64,000 nt of DNA from Geosporobacter sp040797825 (GTDB lineage Bacteria; Bacillota; Clostridia; Peptostreptococcales; Thermotaleaceae), in assembly GCA_040797825.1 (NCBI GenBank), contig JBFNEZ010000001.1, positions 1 to 64,000 of the forward strand, read 5' to 3'. Made by a program: the position numbers and the translations under genes. A model generated the notes under the pieces. The model was not told the DNA's origin and did not search any database. It was given only the letters and a program-made list of their open reading frames with translations. Of the stretch, positions 52,326 to 60,791 are shown piece after piece. The stretch's first letter is position 1, and every line of letters starts with the position of its first letter.

Positions 52326-52747
52326 AGCAATCCACCTACCTTTGCAACAAGCAATCCAGAAAATATGGCCAATCCAATGCGTATAGCCAATACATTAGAA
52401 AGTTTCATACCTAGCTTTGTAGTAATAGCTGATTCCATAAAAAGACTATGGGAAAAGGAAAGCATGATGGCCAGTATAGTAACCTGCAAAGGTGTCAATG
52501 TCATAGCCTTCATGGCACCGATGGCTGCATAGAGATTTAAAACATTTCCTAGAACCAATACGATTGCAGCTTCTCCTGGCAACTGGAAGATTCCCATCAG
52601 AGGCTCAAAAATCTTAGCGATCCAGTCAATCACAGGAGTATGCTTCAAAAAAGTTACAAAAAAATAGATGGGAACCACAATTTTCCCAAGCATCCAAGTA
52701 GTTTCAATACCTTTTTTCAAACCATCTTTTACTGAATTTCCAAACAT
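52319..52747 (-). CDS. Gate-domain (nucleoside recognition) membrane protein, partner
   Basis: 142 residues, about four helices. LPGEAAIVLVLGNVLNLYAAIGAM and LSFSHSLFMESAIT are Gate-domain features complementary to those of the next gene. GGGTGAG precedes the ATG. This split two-gene form recalls spmA-spmB of spore formers, but the proteins are shorter; an assignment to spore maturation is not secure. Confidence 0.8.
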   Translation of the reverse strand: MFGNSVKDGLKKGIETTWMLGKIVVPIYFFVTFLKHTPVIDWIAKIFEPLMGIFQLPGEAAIVLVLGNVLNLYAAIGAMKAMTLTPLQVTILAIMLSFSHSLFMESAITTKLGMKLSNVLAIRIGLAIFSGLLVAKVGGLLW

Positions 52748-52829
52748 TCCATCTCACCCTTCTGTCTCATCTTTTCCCATCAGACAAACTGATTATTTCA
52801 TGTCTCTATATAATATAGTATAACATACC

Positions 52830-53297
52830 CTATCTTTGCTGTCCTAAATAAATATTATGTCCTGAAAAGTCCGTTTTAGCGTCTTCCCACAGCTGCATTT
52901 TGATAGTTTCTGGATACACCGGTATCTTATTTTTCTGGATCTCCTCTTTGGAATAGAATCTGGATTCAACAATAAATTGCTCTTCCACCTCTGGATCGAT
53001 CCCTGTCTGTACCGCTTCACTCTCTGCCTGGGCAGTAAAAAACAGTCCTACATGATGGATATCCTTAGACCAATCAATATATTCACGTACATATACCAAT
53101 CGACCAGGAATACACTCTATGCAGCACTCTTCCCTTACTTCCCGAACCAAAGCCTCCGTTGCACTTTCGTCGCCTTCCAAACCTCCTCCTGGAAGTGTCA
53201 ACCATTCTTCCTTCGTGTCTGGGTCCCGATGAAATACTAAAAGCAGTTCATTTTTATGATTAAAAATAATTGCCGCCGCCCGTACTCGAATCAACAT
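52830..53297 (-). CDS. Nudix hydrolase
   Basis: 155 residues from ATG 53297 (AAAGGGTGAG upstream; an in-frame GTG lies three codons earlier). The box is GGGLEGDESATEALVREVREEC, given by key GG, VREVREEC. The family has broad substrates, and no close subfamily is evident. It is monocistronic and divergent from the aldo/keto reductase gene. Confidence 0.8.
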   Translation of the reverse strand: MLIRVRAAAIIFNHKNELLLVFHRDPDTKEEWLTLPGGGLEGDESATEALVREVREECCIECIPGRLVYVREYIDWSKDIHHVGLFFTAQAESEAVQTGIDPEVEEQFIVESRFYSKEEIQKNKIPVYPETIKMQLWEDAKTDFSGHNIYLGQQR

Positions 53298-53446
53298 TAT
53301 TCTCACCCTTTATCTTTTTCCTATCTTTATATTATGCCATATTTTCATCACTTTTCCTATAAAATATTCTGTATTTTCACTTTCTTGAAGAAATCTCTCC
53401 AGTACAAAATATGCTATACTAGATATATATAGAAGGAGGGGAATTT

Positions 53447-54583
53447 ATGCAATATAGAAAATTTGGAAATCATGGATTTGAAGCTTCTCTTTTAGGTTTT
53501 GGATGTATGCGACTTCCTGTACTAGATGGTGATGATAGTAAAATCGACGAAGTTCAAGCCACGGCTATGCTTCGAAAAGCAGTGGATATGGGTGTGAATT
53601 ATGTGGATACAGCCTATCCATACCATAAAGGCAGCAGTGAACCTTTTGTTGGCAGAGCACTGAAGGATGGCTATCGTGAAAAGGTGTACTTGGCTACCAA
53701 GCTTCCTGTATGGCTTGTAGAAGATGCTCATGATTTCGATAAATATCTTAAGGAGCAGCTTCAAAGGCTGGATACAGATTGGATAGATTGTTATTTGCTC
53801 CATTCTTTAAATCAAAGTGTCTGGAATAAAATTAAAACCTTAGGTGTCTTTGATTTTTTAGAAAAAGCCAAAGCTGATGGACATATACGTTATGCAGGCT
53901 TCTCTTTTCACGATGACCTATCGGTTTTTACGGAAATTATAGATGCCTATCCCTGGGACTTTTGCCAAATTCAATTAAACTATACGGACACCCATTACCA
54001 GGCGGGGTTGGAAGGCTTAAAATATGCGGCTGCCAAGGGAATTCCAGTGATTGTGATGGAACCATTAAAGGGAGGCCGTTTGACCAGCAATCCGCCCAAA
54101 GAAGTATTGGCCCTTTGGCATCAGGCTTCTATTCCACGAACTCCTGCTGATTGGGCTCTGCGATGGGTGTGCAATTTTCCTGAAGTCACTGTGGTTCTAA
54201 GCGGAATGGGAACCACGGAACAGCTTTTACAAAATATGGAAACGGTAGAAACGGCTCTTCCAGAATCCTTAACTAATGAAGAACAAAAGACCATTGAGCA
54301 GGTAAAAAGAAAATATCAAGAAATGATCAAAATTCAATGTACAGGCTGCGGCTATTGCATGCCCTGTGCCATAGGCGTAGATATTCCTCGGAATTTCACC
54401 CTATATAATGATATCTTTATGTACAATCTTCTAGACCCATCAAAATATACTTATAATACATGGTTAGATGATGAAGAAAAAGCCGCGGCCTGCATAGCCT
54501 GTGGAAAATGTATGACTGTCTGTCCTCAAAATTTAAATATTATAGAGTATCTCAAAGAAGTACATCAAGCCCTTGGAAAATAA
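53447..54583 (+). CDS. Aldo/keto reductase with C-terminal 4Fe-4S domain
   Basis: 378 residues. The TIM barrel (1-290) has the tetrad in VDTAYPYHKGSSE (Asp, Tyr), LATKLP (Lys) and LLHSL (His). The C-terminus is a ferredoxin-like 4Fe-4S domain with CTGCGYCMPC and CIACGKCMTVCP. This form is common in anaerobes and may couple reduction to ferredoxin; the substrate is unknown. AGGAGG precedes the ATG. Confidence 0.9.
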   Translation: MQYRKFGNHGFEASLLGFGCMRLPVLDGDDSKIDEVQATAMLRKAVDMGVNYVDTAYPYHKGSSEPFVGRALKDGYREKVYLATKLPVWLVEDAHDFDKYLKEQLQRLDTDWIDCYLLHSLNQSVWNKIKTLGVFDFLEKAKADGHIRYAGFSFHDDLSVFTEIIDAYPWDFCQIQLNYTDTHYQAGLEGLKYAAAKGIPVIVMEPLKGGRLTSNPPKEVLALWHQASIPRTPADWALRWVCNFPEVTVVLSGMGTTEQLLQNMETVETALPESLTNEEQKTIEQVKRKYQEMIKIQCTGCGYCMPCAIGVDIPRNFTLYNDIFMYNLLDPSKYTYNTWLDDEEKAAACIACGKCMTVCPQNLNIIEYLKEVHQALGK

Positions 54584-54607
54584 AGCCCATATATAGGGGC
54601 TTTATTT
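54578..54607 (+). terminator. Terminator of the aldo/keto reductase gene
   Basis: AAATAAAGCCC pairs with GGGCTTTATTT, followed by further T's. The left arm covers the stop codon. Confidence 0.8.
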
Positions 54608-54695
54608 TTTTTCAGAAGATAGTCTTGACAATAAAAACGAAAAAGTATATACTGTGTATAAACAATATTAACACTATATACAAAAGAGGGATGCC

Positions 54696-55070
54696 ATGGA
54701 TATCATTATCTCTAATAAATCAGAAGATCCAATTTATGAGCAAATTGTAAAACAAGTCAAAGCTATGATTTTAGTGGGCACGCTTCAATCTGGTGATGCA
54801 TTACCATCTATTCGAGGTCTTGCTAAGGATTTGCAAATCAGTGTTATCACCACCAAGCGTGCCTATGAAGAGTTGGAGAAAGAGGGCTTTATTGAAACCG
54901 TTGGAGGCAAGGGCTCCTTTGTGGCTGGTCAAAATAAGGAGCTTTTAAGAGAACAACGCCTTAAAATTATTGAAGAAGGTTTAAGTACCATTGTTATGGA
55001 AAGCAAACTACTGAATATTAGCCTAGAGGAACTGCAGCAGATGCTACAGCTCCTCTATGAGGAGGTCTAG
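54696..55070 (+). CDS. GntR-family regulator, YtrA type
   Basis: 124 residues: a GntR winged helix (SIRGLAKDLQISVITTKRAYEELEKEGFI, named by its ISVITTKRAYEEL core) and a short tail without the large ligand domain, as in YtrA. It would repress the ABC genes that follow three bases later. AAGAGGG precedes the ATG. Confidence 0.87.
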   Translation: MDIIISNKSEDPIYEQIVKQVKAMILVGTLQSGDALPSIRGLAKDLQISVITTKRAYEELEKEGFIETVGGKGSFVAGQNKELLREQRLKIIEEGLSTIVMESKLLNISLEELQQMLQLLYEEV

Positions 55071-55072
55071 AA

Positions 55073-55939
55073 ATGGAGAGTATTTTAGAACTTGAAGGAA
55101 TCTGTAAAAGTTATAAGGATTTTAATTTAAACAATATAAGCTTTGAACTAAAAAAAGGATATATCATGGGCTTTATCGGTCCCAACGGGTCAGGAAAAAC
55201 TACTACCATCAAATTAGTCATGAATCTTATAAAAAGAGATGCCGGCAACATTAGAGTGTTTGGAATGGATTCAATAGAACATGAAGCCAGTATTAAAAAT
55301 CGGATTGGTTTTGTCTATGATGAAAACTATTTTTTTGAGGAACTTACCCTTTTAGAAATGAAAAACATAATTGTCCCTTTCTATAAAAATTGGGATGAAC
55401 AAGTTTTCTTGAAATATATTGCTGACTTTAATCTACCCTTAAAAAATAAAATCAAAACCCTATCGAAGGGGATGCGCATGAAGTACTCTCTTGCCTTAGC
55501 CCTATCCCATCATGCCGAGTTAATCATTATGGATGAGCCTACATCGGGATTAGATCCTATTTTTCGCAATGAACTATTAGGAATTTTGGCTTCTCTTATG
55601 GAGGATGAAAACAAAGGAATCCTATTTTCTACCCATATTACCACAGATTTAGATAAGATAGCAGACTATATTACCTTTATTCACAAAGGAGAAATTGTAT
55701 TTACCCTTCCTAAGGAGGAAATTTCCGACAACTATGGGATTGTAAAAGGCAGAAAAGAACTATTGGATTCCGATCTCAGAAAAGAATTTGTGGGAATGCG
55801 AGAAAGCAATTATGGTTTTGAAGGCCTAACGAAAAACATGACTTCTATGAAAAAACGATTCAGAGAAGAGGCAATCATTGAAAGAGCTTCTTTAGAAGAT
55901 ATCATGCTTTACACTGTAAGGGGGAATTTATGTGTTTAA
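55073..55939 (+). CDS. ABC transporter ATP-binding protein (YtrB-like)
   Basis: 288 residues. Walker A GPNGSGKTTT, a degenerate signature (LSKGMRMKYSLALAL), Walker B LIIMDEPTSGLD and the switch His FSTHITTD. LSKGM is the form found in BcrA/YtrB exporters. It pairs with the small permease gene, which overlaps it by eight bases. Confidence 0.9.
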   Translation: MESILELEGICKSYKDFNLNNISFELKKGYIMGFIGPNGSGKTTTIKLVMNLIKRDAGNIRVFGMDSIEHEASIKNRIGFVYDENYFFEELTLLEMKNIIVPFYKNWDEQVFLKYIADFNLPLKNKIKTLSKGMRMKYSLALALSHHAELIIMDEPTSGLDPIFRNELLGILASLMEDENKGILFSTHITTDLDKIADYITFIHKGEIVFTLPKEEISDNYGIVKGRKELLDSDLRKEFVGMRESNYGFEGLTKNMTSMKKRFREEAIIERASLEDIMLYTVRGNLCV

Positions 55940-56594
55940 ACTGATTTTGAAAGATATACTCATTCAAAAAAAGACCTTTGGTTTTGCACTAGCCTATAGT
56001 GTTTTTGCTCTATTTGCTTTTCGAGGTCCCTTTTCAAATACCCTGTATACCATGGGCTCTGTAGCCATTGGGTATATATTTATCCTCTCAGCAATTGGCT
56101 ATGATGAGAAAAGTAAAAGTGATATATTTCTATTGAGCCTTCCTATTCAGCGAAAGCAAATCGTTCAAGCCAAGTATTTTTCCATTTTTATTTTCTCCAT
56201 CATTGGTCTTAGTTTTACAGGTATCATGGGCTTCTTTATTAGCTCCACAGGTTTGCTGAAAGATGTTCCCTTTATCAAGGCATTAGATGTCTTTACTGTA
56301 CTGACCAGTTTAACGATTCTCTTTTCCTTATATTTTCCTTTTTATTTTAAGTTTGGATCTGCCTATATGCGGATTTTAAATATGGTATTCTTTATGGCCG
56401 TATTTTTTGCCCCCAATTTTTTATTGGGTTATATTCAAGATAAGAAAGGTGTCGCTTATACAGAAAGTCTACTAGAAAAAGCAAATACAATGCCTACTTT
56501 TTCTCTGGTTATCCTGTTGCTTGCTATCCTATCCTTCATTCTATGTATCTCCTATTTTTTATCTCTTCATATTTATAAGCATAAAGAATTTTAA
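55932..56594 (+). CDS. ABC-2 type permease
   Basis: 220 residues, about six membrane helices, starting at GTG with GGGGG upstream. Typical of the ABC-2 family encoded beside YtrA-type regulators; probably an exporter of cell-wall-active compounds or a stress-induced transporter. The substrate is not known. Confidence 0.85.
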   Translation: MFKLILKDILIQKKTFGFALAYSVFALFAFRGPFSNTLYTMGSVAIGYIFILSAIGYDEKSKSDIFLLSLPIQRKQIVQAKYFSIFIFSIIGLSFTGIMGFFISSTGLLKDVPFIKALDVFTVLTSLTILFSLYFPFYFKFGSAYMRILNMVFFMAVFFAPNFLLGYIQDKKGVAYTESLLEKANTMPTFSLVILLLAILSFILCISYFLSLHIYKHKEF

Positions 56595-56610
56595 AAGTTA
56601 TTGATACAAA

Positions 56611-56642
56611 AAGACAAGTCCACAAATATGGACTTGCCTTTT
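56611..56642. terminator. Bidirectional terminator
   Basis: CAAGTCCA and TGGACTTG form an 8-bp stem with A-rich and T-rich flanks on both sides, between converging operons. Confidence 0.75.
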
Positions 56643-56695
56643 GCGCAACGCCTATTCTTTTTGTGCAGCAATCATTTCACAGAAATCCTGTCCTC

Positions 56696-57844
56696 TTAAA
56701 CCATGGCCTGTGTAAGATCAGCTATAATATCCTCAGCCGATTCAATTCCTACAGACAACCTCAACAGCTTTTCATTCACGCCTAATCTTTCTCGCATCTC
56801 CTGTGGAATCTCTGCATGGGTCTGCTGAAAGGGATAGGTGATTAAGGTCTCTACGCCTCCTAGGCTCTCAGCAAAAGCGATGAGTTGTACCTTACCCAGA
56901 ATTTCTCCAACCAATTGGGCATCCCTAACTGAAAAAGAAATCATGGCCCCAAAACCAGAGGCCTGCCTACAGGATAATTCATAGGATGGATGCCCTGACA
57001 AACCAGCGTAATACACCTTTTCTACCCTAGGATGATCCTGCAACCATTGGGCGATCTCCAGTGCATTTTTTTGCTGTTTCTCCAAGCGAACAGCTAGGGT
57101 TTTTATCCCTCTTAGAATCAACCAGCTGTCAAAGGGGGCCAAATTGGCACCTACAGATTTTTGAATAAATACAAGCTTCTCTTTCCATTTATCCTCTCTG
57201 ATTGCAATCAATCCTGCCAGGGTATCGTTATGGCCTCCCAGATATTTGGTGCCGCTGTGCACCACGATATCGGCACCAAGGGTTAAAGGACGCTGAAAAT
57301 AAGGGGTTAAAAATGTATTGTCTACAATGGTAATCAATCCAAAATGTTGAGCAATTTCTGCAATACCGCTGATATCCGTTATCTTCATAAGAGGATTGGA
57401 AGGAGTCTCAATAAAAATAGCCTTTGTATTGGACTGGATATGTCTTCTTACATTGTCCAGATCTCCAGTTTCCGTAAAGGTAAATTCCAAACCGTGCTTG
57501 CGGTATATCTCTTGACAAATCCGGTAAGTACCACCATAGAGGTCATCAGAAAAAATCAAATGGTCTCCAGGAGAAAATAATTCTAAGATAGCATGAATAG
57601 CAGACATTCCTGTTGTAAATGCAAATCCACTGCTGCCTTCTTCAAGAATTGCAATCGTCTTTTCCAGTTCTTCACGGGTTGGGTTCTGCAAACGGGAATA
57701 ATCATAACCAGTAGATTGATTCAGTCCAGGATGTCGGAAAGTAGCGCTTTGATAGATGGGAAAACTGATTGCTCCTGTATGGGGATCAAAGCCTTGATTG
57801 CCATGAACTACCTTTGTTTCAATGCTAGCATTTTTTTTACTCAT
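56696..57844 (-). CDS. Trans-sulfuration enzyme (cystathionine gamma-synthase/beta-lyase type) under SAM riboswitch
   Basis: 382 residues. The PLP lysine is K200 in HSGTKYLGGHND; YDYSRLQNPTREELE, TTGMSAIHAIL and IVDNTFLTPYFQ are family motifs. It is either a cystathionine gamma-synthase, a beta-lyase or an O-acylhomoserine sulfhydrylase; sequence alone does not decide. Control by a SAM riboswitch points to methionine synthesis. AAGGAGG precedes the ATG. A structured repeat lies in its leader, between the riboswitch terminator and the start codon. Confidence 0.87.
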   Translation of the reverse strand: MSKKNASIETKVVHGNQGFDPHTGAISFPIYQSATFRHPGLNQSTGYDYSRLQNPTREELEKTIAILEEGSSGFAFTTGMSAIHAILELFSPGDHLIFSDDLYGGTYRICQEIYRKHGLEFTFTETGDLDNVRRHIQSNTKAIFIETPSNPLMKITDISGIAEIAQHFGLITIVDNTFLTPYFQRPLTLGADIVVHSGTKYLGGHNDTLAGLIAIREDKWKEKLVFIQKSVGANLAPFDSWLILRGIKTLAVRLEKQQKNALEIAQWLQDHPRVEKVYYAGLSGHPSYELSCRQASGFGAMISFSVRDAQLVGEILGKVQLIAFAESLGGVETLITYPFQQTHAEIPQEMRERLGVNEKLLRLSVGIESAEDIIADLTQAMV

Positions 57845-57885
57845 TGTATTTCCTCCTTTATCCTATCAAAACTTTTTAGATCCAT

Positions 57886-58015
57886 AAATAAAAAAGAGCA
57901 TCTAAGGACGCTTTCGCTAGGAAACCCTAGGTTTCCTTCGACGACAGCAAAGCTGTCTGAGCACCTTCCTGAAGGCGGCAGGGGATTTCATCCCCTACAA
58001 CCCCTTTTTTTATTT
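57886..58015. repeat. Structured GC-rich repeat, copy 2 (~130 bp)
   Basis: Homologous to 24474-24605 over its whole length. Terminal arms AAATAAAAAAG/CTTTTTTTATTT (one bulge). Stems GGAAACC-CTA-GGTTTCC, GACAGC-AAA-GCTGTC, CCTT-CCTG-AAGG and AGGGGAT-TTC-ATCCCCT (followed by ACAACCCC). At three paired positions both sides differ from copy 1 so that pairing is kept. It lies in the leader of the SAM-riboswitch gene and would be transcribed with it on the minus strand. Confidence 0.85.
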
Positions 58016-58045
58016 GATAGAAAAGTAGATCTTTCCTATCAAATA
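58014..58045. other. Hairpin between repeat copy 2 and riboswitch terminator
   Basis: TTTGATAGAAAAG pairs with CTTTCCTATCAAA (one mismatch) around TAGAT. It overlaps the edge of the repeat and the T run of the riboswitch terminator (minus strand); role unknown. Confidence 0.5.
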
Positions 58046-58075
58046 AAAAACACCACTTTTCTATGAAAGAGGTGT
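58044..58075 (-). terminator. SAM riboswitch terminator
   Basis: Minus strand ACACCTCTTT, loop CATAGA, AAAGTGGTGT (one mismatch), then TTTTTT. Confidence 0.85.
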
Positions 58076-58094
58076 CTATTGTTAGCATTTTATC

Positions 58095-58210
58095 CCCTCT
58101 CATCTTCCACTGGATAATCTATCCAGCAGCTGGAATTAGCACCTTTTCAAATATATATTTGAAGGTTGCTGAAACTTCTTCGGGCCAGTCCCTCAGTTTC
58201 TCTTGATGAG
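58095..58210 (-). promoter_or_regulatory. SAM-I (S-box) riboswitch
   Basis: The minus strand shows the S-box core in order: CTCATCAAGAGA, GAGGGACTGGCCC, GAAGAAGTTTCAGCAACC, AAGGTGCTAATTCCAGC and GATGAGAG. SAM binding would favour the terminator downstream and shut off the trans-sulfuration gene. Confidence 0.95.
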
Positions 58211-58250
58211 CAAATATTTACTTTTATTATTTGTTAAAAATATAATTCTT

Positions 58251-58279
58251 ATAGTAATAGATTTTCTTATTTTTGTCAA
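58251..58279 (-). promoter_or_regulatory. Promoter of the SAM-riboswitch transcript
   Basis: Minus strand TTGACA (58274-58279), 17 bases, TACTAT (58251-58256), about 40 bases upstream of the aptamer. Confidence 0.8.
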
Positions 58280-58317
58280 CATTATTTTTTATATCTATTT
58301 GCAATTTTATCCACTTT

Positions 58318-59457
58318 TTAATTCCCCAGTAAAGCTTTATTAAAATCCTCTATTAAATCCTCTGTATCCTCTAAGCCTACGGATATCCGAATAAGATGAT
58401 CGGTGATATGGAGTCTTTCACGCTCTACCTTTGGAATCGCTGCATGGGACATTTTCACGGGATAAGAAGCTATGGTTTCTACCCCTCCAAGGCTTACGGC
58501 AACCGCAGCAAGTTTCACCCTTTTCATAAAGTTCCGCGCAATCTCTATTTCTTTTGTTCTAAAGGATAATACTGCACCCGGTCCCCCAGCCTGACCCAAA
58601 TGAATATCTCTTCCCACATGATCAGACAATCCTGGATAATAGACTTTTTCTACATTAGGGTGCTTAGACAACCAGTCTGCCAACTTCATAGCGCTTTGCT
58701 GCTGATAATCCATTCTTACCTTGAGAGTTTTTAGTCCTCTTAATAAAAGCCAAGCGTCTTGAGGCCCCAATATGGCGCCAAAACCATTCTGAACAGCATA
58801 TACTTTTTTAGACAATTCCTCACCCTTGGTCACTACTAATCCACCCACTACATCACTATGGCCTCCAATGAATTTAGTAGCACTGTGCATCACAATATCT
58901 ACACCTAGTTCTAAAGGCCTTTGAAGATAGGGAGACATAAAGGTATTGTCTAGCATAAGGATCAATCCGTGCTTTTGAGCAATTTCTGCAGCTCCTCTAA
59001 TATCGGTAATACGGAGCAAAGGATTAGACGGGGTCTCTATAAGCAGTCCCTTTGTATTTGGTTGGATATTCTTTTTAATGCTATCTAGATCAACCGCATC
59101 TACTAAAGTAACTTCTAAATCGAATCGATTAAAGAAGCTCTTTACAACACGATAGCTTCCTCCATAGATATCCTCACAGGCAATAATATGATCTCCGGCA
59201 GAGAAAATTGAGAGTACTGAGGAAATAGCAGCCATCCCAGAAGAAAAGGCAAATCCCCTATGGCCGCCCTCTAATTTAGCAATTGTTTCTTCTAGGGCTT
59301 TTCTTGTAGGATTTCCAGATCTGGAATAATCAAATTCCTGAGGCCTATCCATATCTTCTTGATGATAGGTAGATACTTGATAGATGGGTATACTCAATGC
59401 ACCTGTCTGTTTATCTATCTCATTTCCATTATGTATTAATTTAGTTCCAAATTTCAT
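58318..59457 (-). CDS. Second trans-sulfuration enzyme (cystathionine gamma-lyase/synthase type)
   Basis: 379 residues; PLP lysine K195 in HSATKFIGGHSDVVGG; FDYSRSGNPTRKALE and FSSGMAAISSVLS as expected. A paralogue of the 56.7-57.8 kb enzyme. It follows cysK on the same strand and lacks a SAM riboswitch, so it may belong to cysteine metabolism (for example reverse trans-sulfuration, as MccB) rather than methionine synthesis. The exact reaction is not fixed by sequence. GAGAGGGTG precedes the ATG. Confidence 0.87.
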   Translation of the reverse strand: MKFGTKLIHNGNEIDKQTGALSIPIYQVSTYHQEDMDRPQEFDYSRSGNPTRKALEETIAKLEGGHRGFAFSSGMAAISSVLSIFSAGDHIIACEDIYGGSYRVVKSFFNRFDLEVTLVDAVDLDSIKKNIQPNTKGLLIETPSNPLLRITDIRGAAEIAQKHGLILMLDNTFMSPYLQRPLELGVDIVMHSATKFIGGHSDVVGGLVVTKGEELSKKVYAVQNGFGAILGPQDAWLLLRGLKTLKVRMDYQQQSAMKLADWLSKHPNVEKVYYPGLSDHVGRDIHLGQAGGPGAVLSFRTKEIEIARNFMKRVKLAAVAVSLGGVETIASYPVKMSHAAIPKVERERLHITDHLIRISVGLEDTEDLIEDFNKALLGN

Positions 59458-59514
59458 TTTTTCACCCTCTCCAGCCCGTTGACCTTATTTAGTTCTATTC
59501 ATAAGTAAAATTAG

Positions 59515-59552
59515 AGAGGCTGATTCTCTATTTATAATTCGATACAGCCTCT
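59515..59552. terminator. Hairpin between cysK and the trans-sulfuration gene
   Basis: AGAGGCTG (59515-59522) and CAGCCTCT (59545-59552) pair around a 22-base AT-rich loop. No long T run; perhaps an attenuating or processing hairpin. Confidence 0.45.
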
Positions 59553-59632
59553 TCTATACATCTATTTCATATCTTCAGAAAACATGCTTCTTCACTGAAC
59601 AGGTGTTTTGTGGAGCTTGATACGAAGACAAT

Positions 59633-60574
59633 TTAGCTTTGTGCTTCTTGGAATAGGGCTGTAGACAGATATCTTTCACCTGTATCTGGTAAAAGAACAA
59701 CAATAACTTTGCCTTTATTTTCTGGTCTTTTGGCAATTTGTGTTGCTGCGAAAAGGGCAGCTCCCGATGAAATACCTGCTAACAGTCCTTCGGTTCGAGC
59801 TAATTTTCTAGAAGTTTCAAAAGCCTCTTCGTTTTTCACTTTATAGACTTCATCAATAATCCCCTTATTCAACACATCGGGTACAAACCCTGCTCCAATA
59901 CCCTGAATCTTATGAGGTCCAGGGGCTCCACCGGAAAGAACAGGAGAATCAGCTGGTTCTACTGCAATAATTTGCACATCTGCTTTTCTGTTTTTTAACA
60001 CTTCGCCTACACCAGTAATGGTGCCTCCAGTACCAACACCAGCAACGAAAATATCTACTTTGCCATCGGTGTCTCTCCAAATTTCTTCTGCTGTAGTTTC
60101 TCTATGAAATTTAGGATTAGCAGGATTTTGAAACTGCTGCGGTATAAAGGCTTGTGGTATCTCTGCAGCCAGTTCTTCTGCTTTTTTTATAGCACCTTTC
60201 ATGCCTTCAGCTCCAGGCGTTAATACCAACTCTGCCCCTAGAGCGCTTAATAAATTTCGCCTCTCAATACTCATGGTATCAGGCATGGTTAAAATAAGTC
60301 TATATCCCTTTGCGGCCGCAACAAAGGCCAATGCAACACCTGTATTTCCACTGGTAGGCTCAATAATTACTGTATCTTCTTTTAATAATCCTTTTTCCTC
60401 GGCATCCTTAATCATCGCATAACCAATTCTATCTTTTACACTGCTGGCAGGATTAAAGCTTTCAATCTTCGCAATAAGCTGTGCTTGAACTTCATTTCGT
60501 GTATTATAATTAGATAATTCTAGCAATGGTGTATTTCCAATCAATTCTGTTAGATTTTTTGCTATCTTTGACAT
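59633..60574 (-). CDS. cysK: Cysteine synthase A (O-acetylserine sulfhydrylase)
   Basis: 313 residues. PLP lysine K47 in NPASSVKDRIGYAMI, the substrate loop TSGNTG and the late GTGGTITG and GISSGA segments are standard. It makes cysteine from O-acetylserine and sulfide and, in Firmicutes, can bind the regulator CymR. It has a strong promoter and an inverted-repeat operator just upstream, and an Rrf2/CymR-like gene follows upstream on the same strand. Confidence 0.95.
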   Translation of the reverse strand: MSKIAKNLTELIGNTPLLELSNYNTRNEVQAQLIAKIESFNPASSVKDRIGYAMIKDAEEKGLLKEDTVIIEPTSGNTGVALAFVAAAKGYRLILTMPDTMSIERRNLLSALGAELVLTPGAEGMKGAIKKAEELAAEIPQAFIPQQFQNPANPKFHRETTAEEIWRDTDGKVDIFVAGVGTGGTITGVGEVLKNRKADVQIIAVEPADSPVLSGGAPGPHKIQGIGAGFVPDVLNKGIIDEVYKVKNEEAFETSRKLARTEGLLAGISSGAALFAATQIAKRPENKGKVIVVLLPDTGERYLSTALFQEAQS

Positions 60575-60603
60575 AATTCATACCCCCGTACCATTTAGAT
60601 TTT

Positions 60604-60630
60604 CAAAACATATTTACCCTATATGTTTTG
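60604..60630 (-). promoter_or_regulatory. Probable Rrf2/CymR operator in front of cysK
   Basis: CAAAACATAT (60604-60613) and ATATGTTTTG (60621-60630) are perfect 10-bp inverted arms around TTACCCT, starting about 14 bases downstream of the -10 box, where a bound repressor would block transcription. Confidence 0.65.
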
Positions 60631-60644
60631 TCGGATTTAATTTA

Positions 60645-60672
60645 ATTATACTTTATTTCTAGTATATGTCAA
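60645..60672 (-). promoter_or_regulatory. Consensus sigma-A promoter of cysK
   Basis: Minus strand TTGACA (60667-60672), 16 bases, TATAAT (60645-60650): both hexamers perfect. Confidence 0.85.
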
Positions 60673-60748
60673 TAGATTTCTTTACTTATTTTTTAATCAT
60701 TTTAATAAATCTATTCTACATAAGGAAATTTGTTGAGTAAAATTGAAT

Positions 60749-60783
60749 AAAAAAATACCGCATTTCCCTATAAGAAGTGCAGT
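60749..60783 (-). terminator. Terminator of the Rrf2 gene
   Basis: Minus strand ACTGCACTTC pairs with GAAATGCGGT (one mismatch, one G-T), followed by a run of T's. Confidence 0.75.
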
Positions 60784-60791
60784 TTTTTTAA

